From NCBI GenBank assembly GCA_014607495.2, contig CP053152.1, forward strand, positions 11,887,899 to 11,951,898: a stretch of DNA of 64,000 bases. The letters run 5' to 3'. Both the position numbers and the translations under genes were made by a program. This document shows, in pieces, positions 25,101 through 35,792 of this stretch (positions within the stretch are counted from its first letter, which is position 1; each line of letters opens with the position of its first letter). The notes beneath the pieces are model-generated. The model was not told where the DNA came from. It saw only the letters and a program-made list of their open reading frames with translations, and made no database searches. Origin of the DNA: Carposina sasakii. Taxonomy: Eukaryota > Arthropoda > Insecta > Lepidoptera > Carposinidae.

Positions 25101-25370
25101 TTAGTTTTACTAGATAAGAGATGTAGAAAAATGCATATATATTCCGGTGATGTTACTTATTTTCGATCGAAGAGATGCCGTTTTGACATTTCATCTGTAG
25201 TTTTCTAAGGTACAACAGTTCGTCATGGACATGAAGCAGCGAACAAAGTTTTCGGACACTTCGGCTAAAAATCCTTTTTTTGTTACAGATTTCTGTCGCT
25301 GCACTGTTACCTCTTCCCGTACTTTAGTTTATGTGCGAATAAACAGAGCGTTAGTACTACAGCTGCTTGA
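12874..25370 (+). CDS. fng: Fringe, beta-1,3-N-acetylglucosaminyltransferase (8 coding exons, 335 aa)
   Basis: Coding exons are 12874-13164, 18469-18517, 18690-18792, 23357-23504, 24145-24230, 24464-24534, 24780-24957 and 25289-25370. All introns are GT..AG and the phases close to a 1008-nt frame. The protein is a type II Golgi glycosyltransferase of family GT31: short basic N-terminus, membrane anchor at about residues 8-24, stem with N-glycosylation sequons at N49, N53 and N62, then the catalytic domain from about residue 65. Visible signatures are LDDVFLTVKTTK (65-76), the TWFFTD segment (98-103), the metal-binding DDD triad in WFCHFDDDNYVN (D154-D156), FGTGGAG (204-210), DDVTMGFI (241-248) and HSHLE (264-268). 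Family knowledge: it adds GlcNAc to O-fucose on Notch EGF repeats and so changes the response to Delta versus Serrate. The start was chosen because it is the first ATG in frame with the anchor and has G at -3 and +4. Only the coding part is defined; UTR ends are not. Confidence 0.96.
15988..17010 (-). mobile_element. Decayed LINE with reverse transcriptase motifs, in fng intron 1
   Basis: Read on the minus strand. Near 16890-16960 it encodes the RT segment GVRQGCVASP; at 16750-16820 the catalytic MYADDQVILASSEYELQ followed by MKINVSKTKLMV; and at 16014-16229 the C-terminal GRGRPKRTYTG ... RRACMKNLMNVNEAKEVC. Stops and frameshifts separate these pieces, so it is a pseudogene, 5'-truncated. The 3' end lies in TACATACATACA. 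It resembles a non-LTR element widespread in insects (RTE/Daphne-like, by recognition only). Confidence 0.85.
18169..18442 (+). mobile_element. TACAGGGTG-family inverted-repeat element, copy A, next to fng exon 2
   Basis: Shares TTGCCACCCTTAACGAAGGG, TACGTACTCTATACATCAAA and the end GACGACCAAAAATCAC with the other copies. It is internally deleted near the right end and its terminal repeats are eroded. It ends 26 bp before exon 2. Confidence 0.78.
18469..18517 (+). CDS. fng: fng coding exon 2 (residues 98-113, 49-nt exon)
   Basis: A small exon preceded by a pyrimidine-rich tract and TTACAG. It encodes TWFFTDTDNPEHQKET, the conserved WFFTD segment of Fringe, and ends in phase 1 before GTAAGT. 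It lies only 26 bases after the end of a short transposon copy (18169-18442). Confidence 0.93.
18690..18792 (+). CDS. fng: fng coding exon 3 (residues 114-147)
   Basis: Encodes the Cys-rich GHMINTNCS ... LCCK segment typical of Fringe (C122, C132, C133). It starts after TTTCCAG and ends in phase 2 before GTAAGT. Confidence 0.94.
19031..19225 (-). mobile_element. Helitron-like dispersed repeat in fng intron 3
   Basis: Holds CGCCCGCGTGGACTGAAG, ACAAAATGTCG, GTTAAGTGGGACCTGTCAC and AAATCGGTTCAGCCGTTTCT, matching 45552-45906 with deletions. Confidence 0.6.
20420..20480 (+). repeat. tRNA-derived SINE fragment (B-box) in fng intron 3
   Basis: GAGGTCCTAGGTTTGATTCCCGG carries a pol III B-box (GGTTTGATTCC). 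No clear A-box or tRNA fold, so a SINE relic and not a tRNA gene. It sits just before a LINE tail. Confidence 0.45.
20512..20858 (+). mobile_element. LINE 3' tail, interrupted by a foldback element
   Basis: CCCCCTATGGCAGTAGCC ... GTGGCGTGCCCTGGG before the insertion and CCCTGGGGGAGCCT ... GTGGACTTCAATAGGCTT after it together match the typical lepidopteran RTE-type tail seen at 59283-59390. Confidence 0.7.
20549..20813. mobile_element. Foldback element, copy 2, with 7-bp target duplication
   Basis: A 265-bp palindromic unit from CATAGAGGAATAAGATGTCA to TGACATCTTATTCCTCTATG, flanked by CCCTGGG at 20542-20548 and 20814-20820. Clearly the same family as 8699-8979. Ends are better preserved than in copy 1, suggesting a younger insertion. 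Confidence 0.9.
23357..23504 (+). CDS. fng: fng coding exon 4 (residues 148-197, DDD motif)
   Basis: Starts after TTCTAG and completes the AAA codon split from exon 3. It carries WFCHFDDDNYVNVPQL, where D154-D156 is the divalent-metal-binding motif of GT31 enzymes, followed by WYLGRTS. It ends in phase 0 before GTTTGT. Confidence 0.96.
23736..23825 (+). pseudogene. LINE C-terminal zinc-finger remnant in fng intron 4
   Basis: A 29-codon stretch plus TGA encodes CPQCARVFTGKIGYINHMRA followed by HERR: a C2H2 finger (C-x2-C ... H-x4-H) of the type found at the very end of some insect non-LTR retrotransposon ORF2 proteins. It is followed by GCAAAGCCGGGGCGGGTCGCTAGT near 23877-23900, a common lepidopteran repeat end. 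Confidence 0.6.
24145..24230 (+). CDS. fng: fng coding exon 5 (residues 198-225)
   Basis: Encodes YFWFGTGGAGYCISRSLGL, matching the conserved FATGGAG-type nucleotide-sugar segment of Fringe. Acceptor TTTGCAG, donor GTAAGA, phase 2 at the end. Confidence 0.95.
24464..24534 (+). CDS. fng: fng coding exon 6 (residues 226-249)
   Basis: Encodes GDKFRS ... FSDDVTMGFII. The DDVT segment (241-244) is a conserved catalytic-region motif of the family. Acceptor ATTCCAG, donor GTAAGT, phase 1 at the end. Confidence 0.95.
24780..24957 (+). CDS. fng: fng coding exon 7 (residues 250-308)
   Basis: Encodes the HSHLE segment (264-268), YQVSLGYA and the conserved FDTNYDPTR-like approach to the C-terminus. Acceptor TTTCACAG, donor GTGAGA, phase 2 at the end. 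Confidence 0.95.
25289..25370 (+). CDS. fng: fng coding exon 8 (residues 309-335 and stop)
   Basis: Starts after TTGTTACAG and encodes RFLSLHCYLFPYFSLC, the conserved Fringe C-terminal segment, followed by a short tail and TGA at 25368-25370. An overlapping open frame in another phase (25225-25419) is a shadow. Confidence 0.94.
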
Positions 25371-27994
25371 TTCAAAGACAAAGTGCCTTTACAAAGTGAG
25401 AAATGCCGAGGATGTGTAGGTAAGTTATCTTGAGAGAGAAGTATTAAAAAGCGGGTGGGGCTGTGTAAAATTTATGTTAGCGAATCGCTTTTAAATAAGT
25501 GCAAGATGGACGCTGTTTTAAGTATTTTAAAGTGCCTTTGCGACTTCGTCCGCGTGACTTTACGTGCGAAGCCGGGCAGGTTGTTGTATAGACAAATGGG
25601 TGAGAGAATGCCGAGGTAAAAAAAAAACTTAAATTATACTGTGTATAAATAGGTAGTCGAGTCACGAGTTACACTGAATAGAAACAAGCGTAGCGCCGGT
25701 TTCTCTATGAGAGATTTGACTTTGTGACCAATAGTTTTTTATTTAAGGTACGAAAAGAAAGTTTTAAAGGTACCCGTATGTGTGATTTTATTCACGTCAA
25801 AACTAAACAGGAATAGTGATTTTCATAAGAAGACCCTGATTCCGAATCGTTAAATAAGTTGTAAAATGTTTACCTTAAGAGGGAAAAAATTGATTGATAG
25901 ACCGCACTTAAATCGTCGGCCTTAAATATTAAAGTGATAAAAATGAATTCTCTGTCACATTAAGAATTTAATTTTTTTCTCAGTCGTATGTTGGATAGTT
26001 TTTAAGGCCATAACTTTGGTGTTGTCCATCGAACGACACTGAATCAAAGTATTTCACTTCAGAATCCTTGCATAATTTTCATGTAAATGTAGTTCAAAGG
26101 AAATCCAAACAATGACGGTAAAGCCTCGGTAAAATTATTGCCTACAATATAGAAAGCACAATATTAAACATTTCATCCAGACTATCAAGCAATAAAAATA
26201 TGATGTAAGTACATACATTGTTAACTATGATGTACAAAGCAATGTAGGTCTTTTAGATTTGCCGTATTTGTAAATGACTTTAATTAATTTAATTTAATGG
26301 GATTAAATTTACAGGTCATACGTTTAGTTGTTTATAAACCTTCTTTTGTATCGGATTGGAATAAATTTTAAAAGCGAAAAGAATTTGCGTGTCTAAAGTA
26401 AGGATTCTCTGGTGAAAGACTTATACGGCAATGTCTGTGATACATATTAGGTATATGTATTAATTTTAAGATTATATATTGTTTAGTAGGTACTCTACGA
26501 AATAATTTGCTAAAAATATTTTATAACACTTCCAGTTTTGCAATATTATGGCAAGTTTTATAGTTAATGCCATTTTACAATATCCGAAAGAAAAAAAACC
26601 AAATCAATTGGAGATCGTAATTTTTGGATCTTGTAAACTGGTATTTTATGTTGATATTTTTTATCTAGTTGAACATATTAGATTTAAGTAAGACCTAAGA
26701 ATAAAATAGTTAATGTGTCTAAATCTCTATGAAGTCACGAATTTATAAACATTGTAACATAATAATTAAATAATTTTATTTGCTAACTTTGGTATTTTTA
26801 AATTTTTTTTTCTTTAAATTTGTAAGAACCTTCTAAGAATAAAAAGAGCATTCAGTTTCTTCAAATATTTCATTACACATCTTGTAGGAGAAATTGTCAG
26901 GTTAAGTAACATGTAGCCCTAACATTTTACCAACCTCATAAAATAACCAATTAATTTACCAAGCAGTTAGATGTAATATATCCGTCATAATTTATTTTAT
27001 TTATTATACTCTTAGAAGTACAGCAGTAAGTATCAATAACTTAAATCCATGTATGCCGTATAAATATTTAATATTAAAGAGGTAGGTGTGAACTAACTAA
27101 TATAAGACACTTGAATACCAACTGCCCTAACAGTAAAACCTATACAACATTTGGTTTTCACTTATCACAAACCCTTCATTATTTGCATACAGATAATAAA
27201 ATAGTTATTTCCAGCAGAACATGTATAGATGCCTATTTTTAATAGACAGAGAAAAATAAGAAGAGGCAATGCCATGTAGTTTTTGTCATATATATATAAT
27301 CATAACATAGGTGTCATAACTCAGTTAACTACCGTCGTCGTAGGTTAAAACTGATGAATCACAGTTACGTATGTGCATAACAAATTCCTCAAAGTCCTCC
27401 TCAAATTACACCCAATGTAGCATTTCCATATAACCAGTTAGTGTTACCATGCAACTTTGATCACGTGATAGGATAGCAGAATGTATGTAGGTACGCCTTC
27501 TAATATTTATTTTTAAATAACTTATTATAACAGAGCAGATTAGTAACTTAGAAAAATAACCAATAAACTAAAAAAAACAACAACTAAAAATAAACCAATA
27601 AAAATTTAACTTCTCATATATTTTCATAAATACTTGTGAAACATGAAGTAAATGGGATTTATCAATGATACATAGTAGCAAGTTGCAAATTAGCATTAGT
27701 TACAGAAATTACGCCAAAGATAAAAAAAAGTAAGCATGCAAAACAGTATTTTGGGAACAACTAGGGTTTCCTATTAGAGGGATATCGTAGGCTGTACGAA
27801 TACAAAAAGACAGATACTTGGTTCCGATATGTGAAAACTTCCTTCACCGCTGCTAAATGACGGCATATCATTGTGCTAGGACATTCAATTCAAAATCATT
27901 TATTCGACATGAAAGCATTAACAACTTGTTGTCGATGGTCATTTTATATGTTACTTTCCATGTCCGCACCCCGAAATGAAACAAAAATATTTTT
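25371..27994. other. Downstream of fng; no gene seen
   Basis: Probably begins with the fng 3' UTR. An AATAAA occurs at 26191-26196 but cannot be assigned with confidence. Very AT-rich beyond 26.2 kb, with no coding signal. Confidence 0.4.
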
Positions 27995-29165
27995 TTTTAA
28001 AACGAAAAACCGACTTCCTCCCAAAACTCGAACTTACTAAAGTAAAATTTTACTAAAGGGCAAATATATATTGCGTTAAGCCGTGTACGAAGTTTAGGAG
28101 GCATAATATTGTCAGATTTATATGCCAGCAAATGATTAAATAGGCCACATGACAAAAGAGAAAAAGGACTAGGCTTCGAAACTTTACGTCTGACAATAAG
28201 ATTTGAACTTCCGAATAGTGACGCCTGATACAATTCAATATGATGATGATGATAATGATGACTTCCGACCGATTTCGGCGATCACTTCTACTCCTAGATA
28301 TTACTAAGTTGGCGTTCATGCTGGATCAGAGGCACTTGAGGTGGAATCGATCCAGAGTGCGTATGTGGCGACGGTACATGCACCACGCCTCGGAGGAATA
28401 TAAGAGATTTGGCAGCACAACAGCCATCTACACTCTTATTTAAGCAACATATAATTACACTCCTTCTTCCTGCCCTGTTCCCAATAATTTAAGGTCGGTG
28501 CAATATGTAGGTACTCTTCTTTCATTTATCCCTATTACCCGTCATCTCGTTATTCTCATGTCTACCTCTTCCTCTATAACCATCTTACTTCGGACACGGC
28601 TTAACGCAACATACAATTTCACGACTTAATACAATTATCTTCATCTTCATAAGCCTATTGCAGTCCACTACTGGACGTAGGCCTCCCCTGCCATAGGGGG
28701 ATTTTGTTACTAAAAAGTTCCACTATCTGTTTTTCGGCAGCTCCATCATCAGACCCTCGTTTCCTTTATATTATGTGTAGCTGACCAAAATTCTCTAAAT
28801 AAATATCTAAAAACGGACTACTCGTGCCCTTTATATTTGAGGATATCCCTAGATTCCTTAGAGATTCCATCATCAGATATTATGTTTTATATGTAGGTGA
28901 TCAAAACGCTCAGTAAAAGTATAAAAACAGACTACATGTGCCTACAATATTTGAGGATTGCCCTCGATTTCTCCAAGATCCCATCATCAGATCCTGAATT
29001 GGTGAATATGGGACCAACCTGGAAGTATACCATAACCAACTATAAAAAAAAATTGAAATCGGTCCATAAACGACGGAGTTCTGAGGTAACACACATAAAA
29101 AATAAAAATAAAAAAAACATACAGACGAATTGATAACCTCTCTTTTTGAAGTCGGTTGAAAAAGG
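27995..29165. repeat. Composite repeat block with tandem units
   Basis: Both outer ends carry the lepidopteran repeat phrase around AACCGACTTC (near 28006) and GAAGTCGGTT (near 29150), in opposite orientation. Inside are units starting CCATCATCAGA at 28743, 28867 and 28981 (periods 124 and 114), and two LINE tails on the minus strand (about 28461-28570 and 28639-28707). Confidence 0.65.
28639..28707 (-). mobile_element. LINE 3' tail fragment
   Basis: TCTTCATAAGCCTATTGCAG ... CTGGACGTAGGCCTCCCCTG is the reverse complement of the RTE-type tail (compare 59283-59390). Confidence 0.7.
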
Positions 29166-30470
29166 AGGTGAATTCAACCTAAAAAAATAAATCGCAAAGC
29201 TTTTGCTTTGGCAACGATCACCACCTCAAGGTGCGATTTGTTACGGTCTATCAAGCATAAGTTGACGATTCGGGGCTTAATAGCCACCAACGTGGAGCTA
29301 ATAAGAGTTAAGGTCGCCTAAAGACGAAATCCAGGAGAACTGCTAGACAGTTCTCCTTTATAGCAAAACCAACATTAGGTCTGACACACCGCATGATTCT
29401 ACTATTACTGTTAGATTATTTCAGTGAAGTGTCATTGCTTAAAATAAGAAATAGCAAGAAAGCTCCCAGCGACACAGTCAAAACTAAGTAACATATTAAC
29501 AAAAGAATCTTACATTGGATTAGATGGACACTATCGTGGATCCTAAAACCTTTGCAAGAACAGCTCCTATACTGCCAAACTGTGGTCTAGACTATTCTAT
29601 ATTTACACTACTGTAGACGGCTATCGTGTTCCAGGAATGTAGGGCTAATGTCCCCAGGGACGTGACAACCAGCTGGATGCCCGCACGTAAGGCTCTGTAA
29701 GCCGATATTTTTTGCAAAATTGCAATTAGGATAAATCGCCTTTATCTCTGACGTGAATGGAATTGAAAATCGTATACACTGGACATCGAACTGCTTATAA
29801 CCAATCAATAAGAGTATAATTATAAAGCAATCTATATGTAAATTAGAAACAATAAGAAGATTTTATAGTTGTAAAAAACTTAGTAAGGCATTCTAGACTA
29901 TATTAGGATAAAACATTAATCATCTCAACTTCACAGCGAACCTCGAGAGGCCAACTGTAACTCATGTCGTTTCCCCAACATATCTCCGACTATCAACTCC
30001 GCAGTCAAATCAATAAATTACTTGCGAAATTTTTATCGGTCGTATCTATAGCGATGTTCGCAAATTAACACCATGTACGCAGAACAGACCACCATTCACA
30101 ACCTGAGAGACGTATGAATACAGCATTAAACTTCTAGGTCGATAGGTAACACCTTCCACATGTTATTTCTATATATTCTAAGTTCTATAAAAGGGCCATC
30201 CAATGGGGCTATTTACGAGCTAGTATGGTAAAACCACCATTAATGTGAAACTTGATACGTGTCTGCATAATAAGGTACTAAGATTATAGCTCTATAAAAA
30301 GTGTGGACTGGCTAAAGTTACTTAGTTTAATTGATGGTATATCAGGTGGGTTCTGTTTTATTACATGCCTTAAAGCTCATGTACAAAGGGGGGATCTGAA
30401 TAAGTATGTGCATCTATTCACAGCTGTGACTCCAAAATGGGGTTGTCAGAACTGCAGGACCATGCTGGTG
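29166..30470. other. Intergenic, no gene seen
   Basis: No coding signal or bounded repeat recognised. Confidence 0.4.
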
Positions 30471-30480
30471 ATTCTACAGT

Positions 30481-30874
30481 AGGGTTGCCATCTCAAAACT
30501 GAAAAACCAGGATTTGAAGAAGAAATACCATTTAAATACATTTTGAACAAAAGCCATGACTATACATGTGCGAGCCCAGTGACAATACAATTGGAGAGAG
30601 TTATTGGCGTGCGAATTTCAAAACATAGTTCTTTAACACATTCAGTGTCGGCGACTACGTATTTGCTTCTTTTAGGCTTTCTAGAGGTGCCGCTGACGCT
30701 TACTTGTGTCGTCGCACTAGTCGTTGAACTGATATCGGCACCTTTAAAAAATCTGCCGATGACGAATGTGTCAGGACTCTAAAACTCAGGACGATGCTTA
30801 AAAACTATCCAGGACAGCCCAGGACTCCCCAAAAGCAGGACATTTCCTGGGAAAACAGGACGGTTGACAACCCT
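30481..30874. mobile_element. Inverted-repeat element AGGGTTGCCA with 10-bp target duplication
   Basis: Starts AGGGTTGCCA and ends TGACAACCCT (one mismatch as inverted repeat). Flanked by ATTCTACAGT at 30471-30480 and 30875-30884, exact. 394 bp, carrying AAAACCAGGATTTG near the left end and GGGAAAACAGGAC near the right. A long target duplication points to a Mutator-like or hAT-like mover. The short open frame inside has no transposase motif. Confidence 0.85.
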
Positions 30875-30884
30875 ATTCTACAGT

Positions 30885-31897
30885 CATTTATTTTTAACAT
30901 AATGGGGCAGTGACAAGTCCTAGGTTATTGCCTGAGAGAATGCCCCTGAGTTCCTTAGTCGACTTTTGTGCACGGCAGGAGATGTATCTGATGTATTCTA
31001 GTGAAGACCTGCACCAGCACATCACCTCACCACAATATCTGCATTCTACGTTTGCCTTGTATCTCATTCCATTTTAATTTTTTGCCACAGTTTCGATGAA
31101 AATTACCGAGATCCAATTTATTACTGCAATAGAGCGTTTTAGGCTAACCTCTTTTAGATTCCTAAATGATCAAAAATACAGAGCTTGTGTCCGTAGAAAT
31201 AAAGGATAGTATAAAGCGTACTCGTAACGTTGGTTTTAGGCGATGATCTGGTAACCATAATTAAGTGATCATAGCTGCGCTGACTTTGTAAAATAGCCCG
31301 CAGCTATAACTATAATTATTAAATGATGTAGTAGAAGAACATAGAGGAATTCTTCTCTTTTGTCACAGCAGACGCGTAATGCGTAATACCGCATCGACAG
31401 AATTCGTGAGAACAGTTCAACCGTGTTATAGCAAGAAATTTCCTTTGGAATCACCTCAATGATTAATTAGCCCGATTGATACGCTGCATTCGGTCCGCTG
31501 TGGCGGGTCCAGAAATTCAGAAGACGGTTTTATGATCTAAAAAGTTTTAAAACTTTAAGAGTAGTGAAAATCGACTTTATTTTCCAAATGATAGAGACAC
31601 AGTTTTCTAAAGTGTTAAAGTTGTATAATATCTCTGAAGCAGACCAATAACGCACAGTCATTTTCCGAAATTGGTTCGAAATTAAACACGCCTGACGCTT
31701 ATGCAACGATTTAAGCCGATTAACCCCTTAATTGGGTATGTCTGTATCGATGTGAATATTACGTTTCAAAGGACCTTTAGTACCTACTTATGTCATTATT
31801 TAAAATGGGTTTTAAAAGCGATATTAGTTTATACAAAACAGGTAGGTTTGGTAATACTAAGAGTGTTTATCCAGCTATGCAGATATTTTAGGCTATA
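30885..31897. other. Intergenic, no gene seen
   Basis: No coding signal or bounded repeat recognised. Confidence 0.4.
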
Positions 31898-32253
31898 TAC
31901 AGGGTAATTTTTGGTCGTCAACGTTCCCGAAAACTACGGAATCTCCTCATCATTACGATCATTTTTCTCCATGGAAGCATACCTGGGAAGTGTCTGGTTT
32001 CCAAAATATTAGGGTCCAAAGTTGAGTAAATAGACTGCGTTTTTCTGCATAAATGTACATAGACGCGCGTATTTTTTCACGAAAAATAATTAATATCTGA
32101 AAAATAATTAATATCTGACACTATAAATCGCACGATCAAGGAATTTTAAAAAAAAAAAAAAAAAAAAAATTTCGCACGCATTTTTTTCCCAGCATTTTTT
32201 TTGGCATATATAGATACCCTTCGTTAAAGGTGGCCATAAAAAAACATCCTGTA
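31898..32253 (-). mobile_element. TACAGGGTG-family inverted-repeat element, copy B
   Basis: Reverse orientation: TACAGGGTAATTTTTGGTCG at the left, ATCCTGTA at the right, with TA at both edges. Includes a poly(A) run of more than 20 bases near 32148-32169 where other copies carry T-rich or A-rich tracts. Confidence 0.85.
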
Positions 32254-35200
32254 TATAGGTACTAACTATTATGTATACTTGTATATATAGGTACTAACTA
32301 GTATGTTTTGTATATTTTGTATGCAATGTAAGAAGTACTACGTGATAAGTTTGTATGTATTACCCACTCATATTCTACTTCTGTGAGGTTTGGAGGGAAA
32401 TAATATGACTTCAGCACTTTTTCTGCTTAATTAATTAGGTGATATTACAATGATTAAAATAATGCACTAGCCGAGCGAGCGAAGCGAGCGTGTCACCATA
32501 GCTACCGGCGAAATGCTTAAAAGTTGTTATTCAATACGCCCCGCCCAGTTACAAGAAATAACTTTGAAAATGTGACTAATGTGTATTCTTTCTCGATACA
32601 ATTTACATTTTCAGTTCGCAAGCTAGACCAAGTTGTTCATACATTTGTCGGAAACTCGGGAGTAGGAGCGGAACTTTGCGCATTTTTGAAGCTCCGAGTT
32701 TCGAGAGTGAACGACAAAGCAATTTCTGAAATCGCACACATTACTCGTGCGGGACACATTCTGCATACTTTGTCTTTAACAATGACTACTGTGTAATGTC
32801 GGATATTACTATGCTTAGTATAGTATGTAGAATAATCCATATTAAAATGAAATAATTTGATTGGCTTCCAGAGTTTCGTTATTGTAGATTGGGCTCTGTG
32901 TATAAAACATAACTGATTGGGTGAGAAATGCAATAATTTTTTTTTACACATATAATAGAAAACCATGTTGCATTGACGAGCACTTTTTACATTTTATTAA
33001 CAATGCTATCCAAAATATTATTTTTTTAAAGTTTATGCAAATTAATAAAATGCATATAGTAGATAGAGTAGTAAGTCGGTGTAACCTAAGAGGGATGTTA
33101 TGCGAAAAGCTATGAATACTTATAACCGACATATAATAATAAGTCTCAAATTTTTGAGTTATTAAATTTTTTAAAAATAAACATGTTATTTGAGTTGCCA
33201 ATTTAGATAGGTTCCCTGTAGAGGGCTATATTCATAGCATTTCACTCCTTTTGTCAGGCCCTGTAGATTGAAACTTTTCAACAACGATGCAAAGACGAAA
33301 CAACTAGAAACGGATCGATTACCCGAACTGGTTCACGTTTTAATGGTTTCCTATAAACATAATTAAGCGTTAAAAGAAAGCCGATTGGCCATCAATTCGA
33401 AAATGACATTTTAGTTAAAAGCAATAGGTTTTTTTCTTGTGTGTCTATTAGAGCGTTTTAAAAGTGACATAAATGTTTATGTCTGGCAATTAGAATAGTT
33501 ACAACTTTTATTTATGCATTCGATTATTTCCTTTGATTAGATATTATTTATTTTTGTTCAAAGGTTAATGAGCACATTTTTGGCGTCGTTAAACTCATAG
33601 ACCCTAAGTGTGGGTCTAGGATAATATTACAAAGTATGTTTGTGAATATTTTTCGTTATTGTTATGTAAAAAACAAGAAATGTGACAAACAACTAACTTA
33701 GAAAATGGCAATACCCATGTATACGGAAAAATATTGATTGACATTTTAAATTCGAATCTCTGCTAACAGATTCTCTAGGAGTATTTTATAGCATTTCACT
33801 TAACATACCCCTTTGTTACACCCTGTTTAAAACTTACCTGCTATACTTTATAATTAAGTAGGTATACACCACAGCGGCAAAGCTTCCCTATTATCCAGAG
33901 AAACCCACTGCTTTTAACGAGTGTAGTATCTGTTACAATCACGAAGTCCCTCGGATTTTTATGGGACTTAATAAAAATATGTACAGACAAAGTATGATCT
34001 ATATAGACACTGGCGCCAATATCAATGGAATTTATAATTGAAACGTGTTGCAGTATAGCTTTAATTGACCGCAGTCGAGTTAATAACAGTTTTATCGTCT
34101 CATATAGGGTGCCCAAAACCACTAAAATGTTTTTACTGCAATTTTATAATGCTGTTCTGTTTTTAAATCAGATAAGAAATAAGTTAGAGGTTTTATTACA
34201 TCGAAAATATTCGGCCAGTTCCCGTTTTGTCGCTTTCATTTATATTAGCATTGCACTTAGTTGGTCGTTAAGTTTACATGGATATCTCTACACTGTTGCT
34301 TTATGTATCTATACGATACAAAAGCCCAGAAAATATATTATTAAAATTATGCTACCCTGCTCGAGCTACACGTTTTGCAAGTTGAAAAGCGAGAGTTTAT
34401 GGGCTGTATTTTCACGTACTCAGATCTCTTTTCTAATAAGTAGAATACATAACTAACATAGTCACATGAATTGACATTTTGATCATTTATGTAATTAAAA
34501 GGGGACGCCCGCGCCCGTGACGTGGCTACGTGAACTATTGTATAGGTATCTTATAATTATGACGTAGGTATAAGCTACATAGGAGCAAAGTTTTCACGAA
34601 AATACGTTAAGTAGCTGTCGTCGTAATTGTTTTTATGTGAAAGACTACCACCAACTTTCAAAATATTAGTAGGATTATACACAAAAACACATCTAGAATA
34701 AACATTAACGAAAGCGACCTAATCTCAAATATAGACTTTTTCCCATCCAATCAGTTATTAATAAGTTATATTTAAAATATTAGTACAATAAATATTGTTT
34801 TTGCCAACCCTAGCCAGAATTAAAGCAGAATTACACGAACCGGTTTAACGATTAATCGCGACCCTATAGAAATAAATATGTACGACCGGTGTAGTTATTT
34901 TACAGGAGAAATTAACTTAATGATTGACGTTTCCCGTGCGCAATGACTTTGTATAAAAACATTGTAGAATGTACAATTTTGTTCACACTGTTTGTCAAAT
35001 GGCTTATTCGACTACTTTTTTTCTTTTTTTGAGCAGGCAACTACTGTCGCTAACTACTTGAAATGTTAGTCTACATTATATTTCGTCAACACCGATAGCT
35101 TCATCAGAATTATTATCAAGATTAGTAAAGCTGCCATTGGTCTATTATCAAGTGTACTCGTATCATTGCCATTGGTCTAAAACTTTGAAAAGCTTGCAGT

Positions 35201-35418
35201 GAGCGTATACTACTTGGAAGTTTTTACTTCCAATAACACTCAATATAGACTACTATTTTTCTTGCTCTATTGCTCTTGTTTTAGTGTTGATGCGCAGATG
35301 TTCAAACTGAGGATTGCTTGTTTTAGACAAGTGAAATTGCGGCGACAAGATGTCAATCGCAGTATGTTCAAACGTTTGAGGCATTGCTTTGAAATGTGCT
35401 TCATAATCGAAGCGTATA
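32254..35418. other. Intergenic, no gene seen
   Basis: Contains a second GAGCGAGCG patch (32468-32515, partner of 7112-7165) and a 143-codon open frame (34025-34456) without recognisable domain, about the longest expected by chance. ATTTCAC ... CCCTGT-type ends near 33235-33265 and 33790-33830 hint at decayed elements. Confidence 0.4.
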
Positions 35419-35792
35419 TACAGGATGTTTTTTTGTGGCCACCTTTAACATGAAATAAAGTAAGGATACGTATTCTATGCATGAAATAAAGTAAGTTTAT
35501 GCCAATGCTGGGAAAAAAATATTAAAAAAAAAAAAAAAAAAAATTAATTCCTTGATCGTGCGAAATTTATAGTGTCTAGTGTTTATGTTATGTTTTTTTA
35601 TAGACAGATATTAATTATTTTTCGTGAAAAAATCCTGCTACGCGCGTCTATGTGTTATGCAGAAAAACGCAGTCTATTTACTCAACTTTGGACCCTTTGG
35701 AAACCAGACACTTCCCAGGTATGCTTCCTGATCGTGATGATGAGGAGATTCCGTAGTTTTCGGGAACGTTGACGACCAAAAATCATCCTGTA
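35419..35792 (+). mobile_element. TACAGGGTG-family inverted-repeat element, copy C
   Basis: Left end TACAGGATGTTTTTTTGTGG, right end GACGACCAAAAATCATCCTGTA, TA at both edges. The TTAACGAAGG core phrase is altered here. Non-coding; the frame at 35572-35772 is element sequence. Confidence 0.85.

Noticed and set aside
34025..34456. 143-codon plus-strand open frame with hydrophobic segments
   Set aside because: No recognised domain, no splice context, and a rough estimate from stop-codon frequency suggests about one frame of this size by chance in this much AT-rich DNA.
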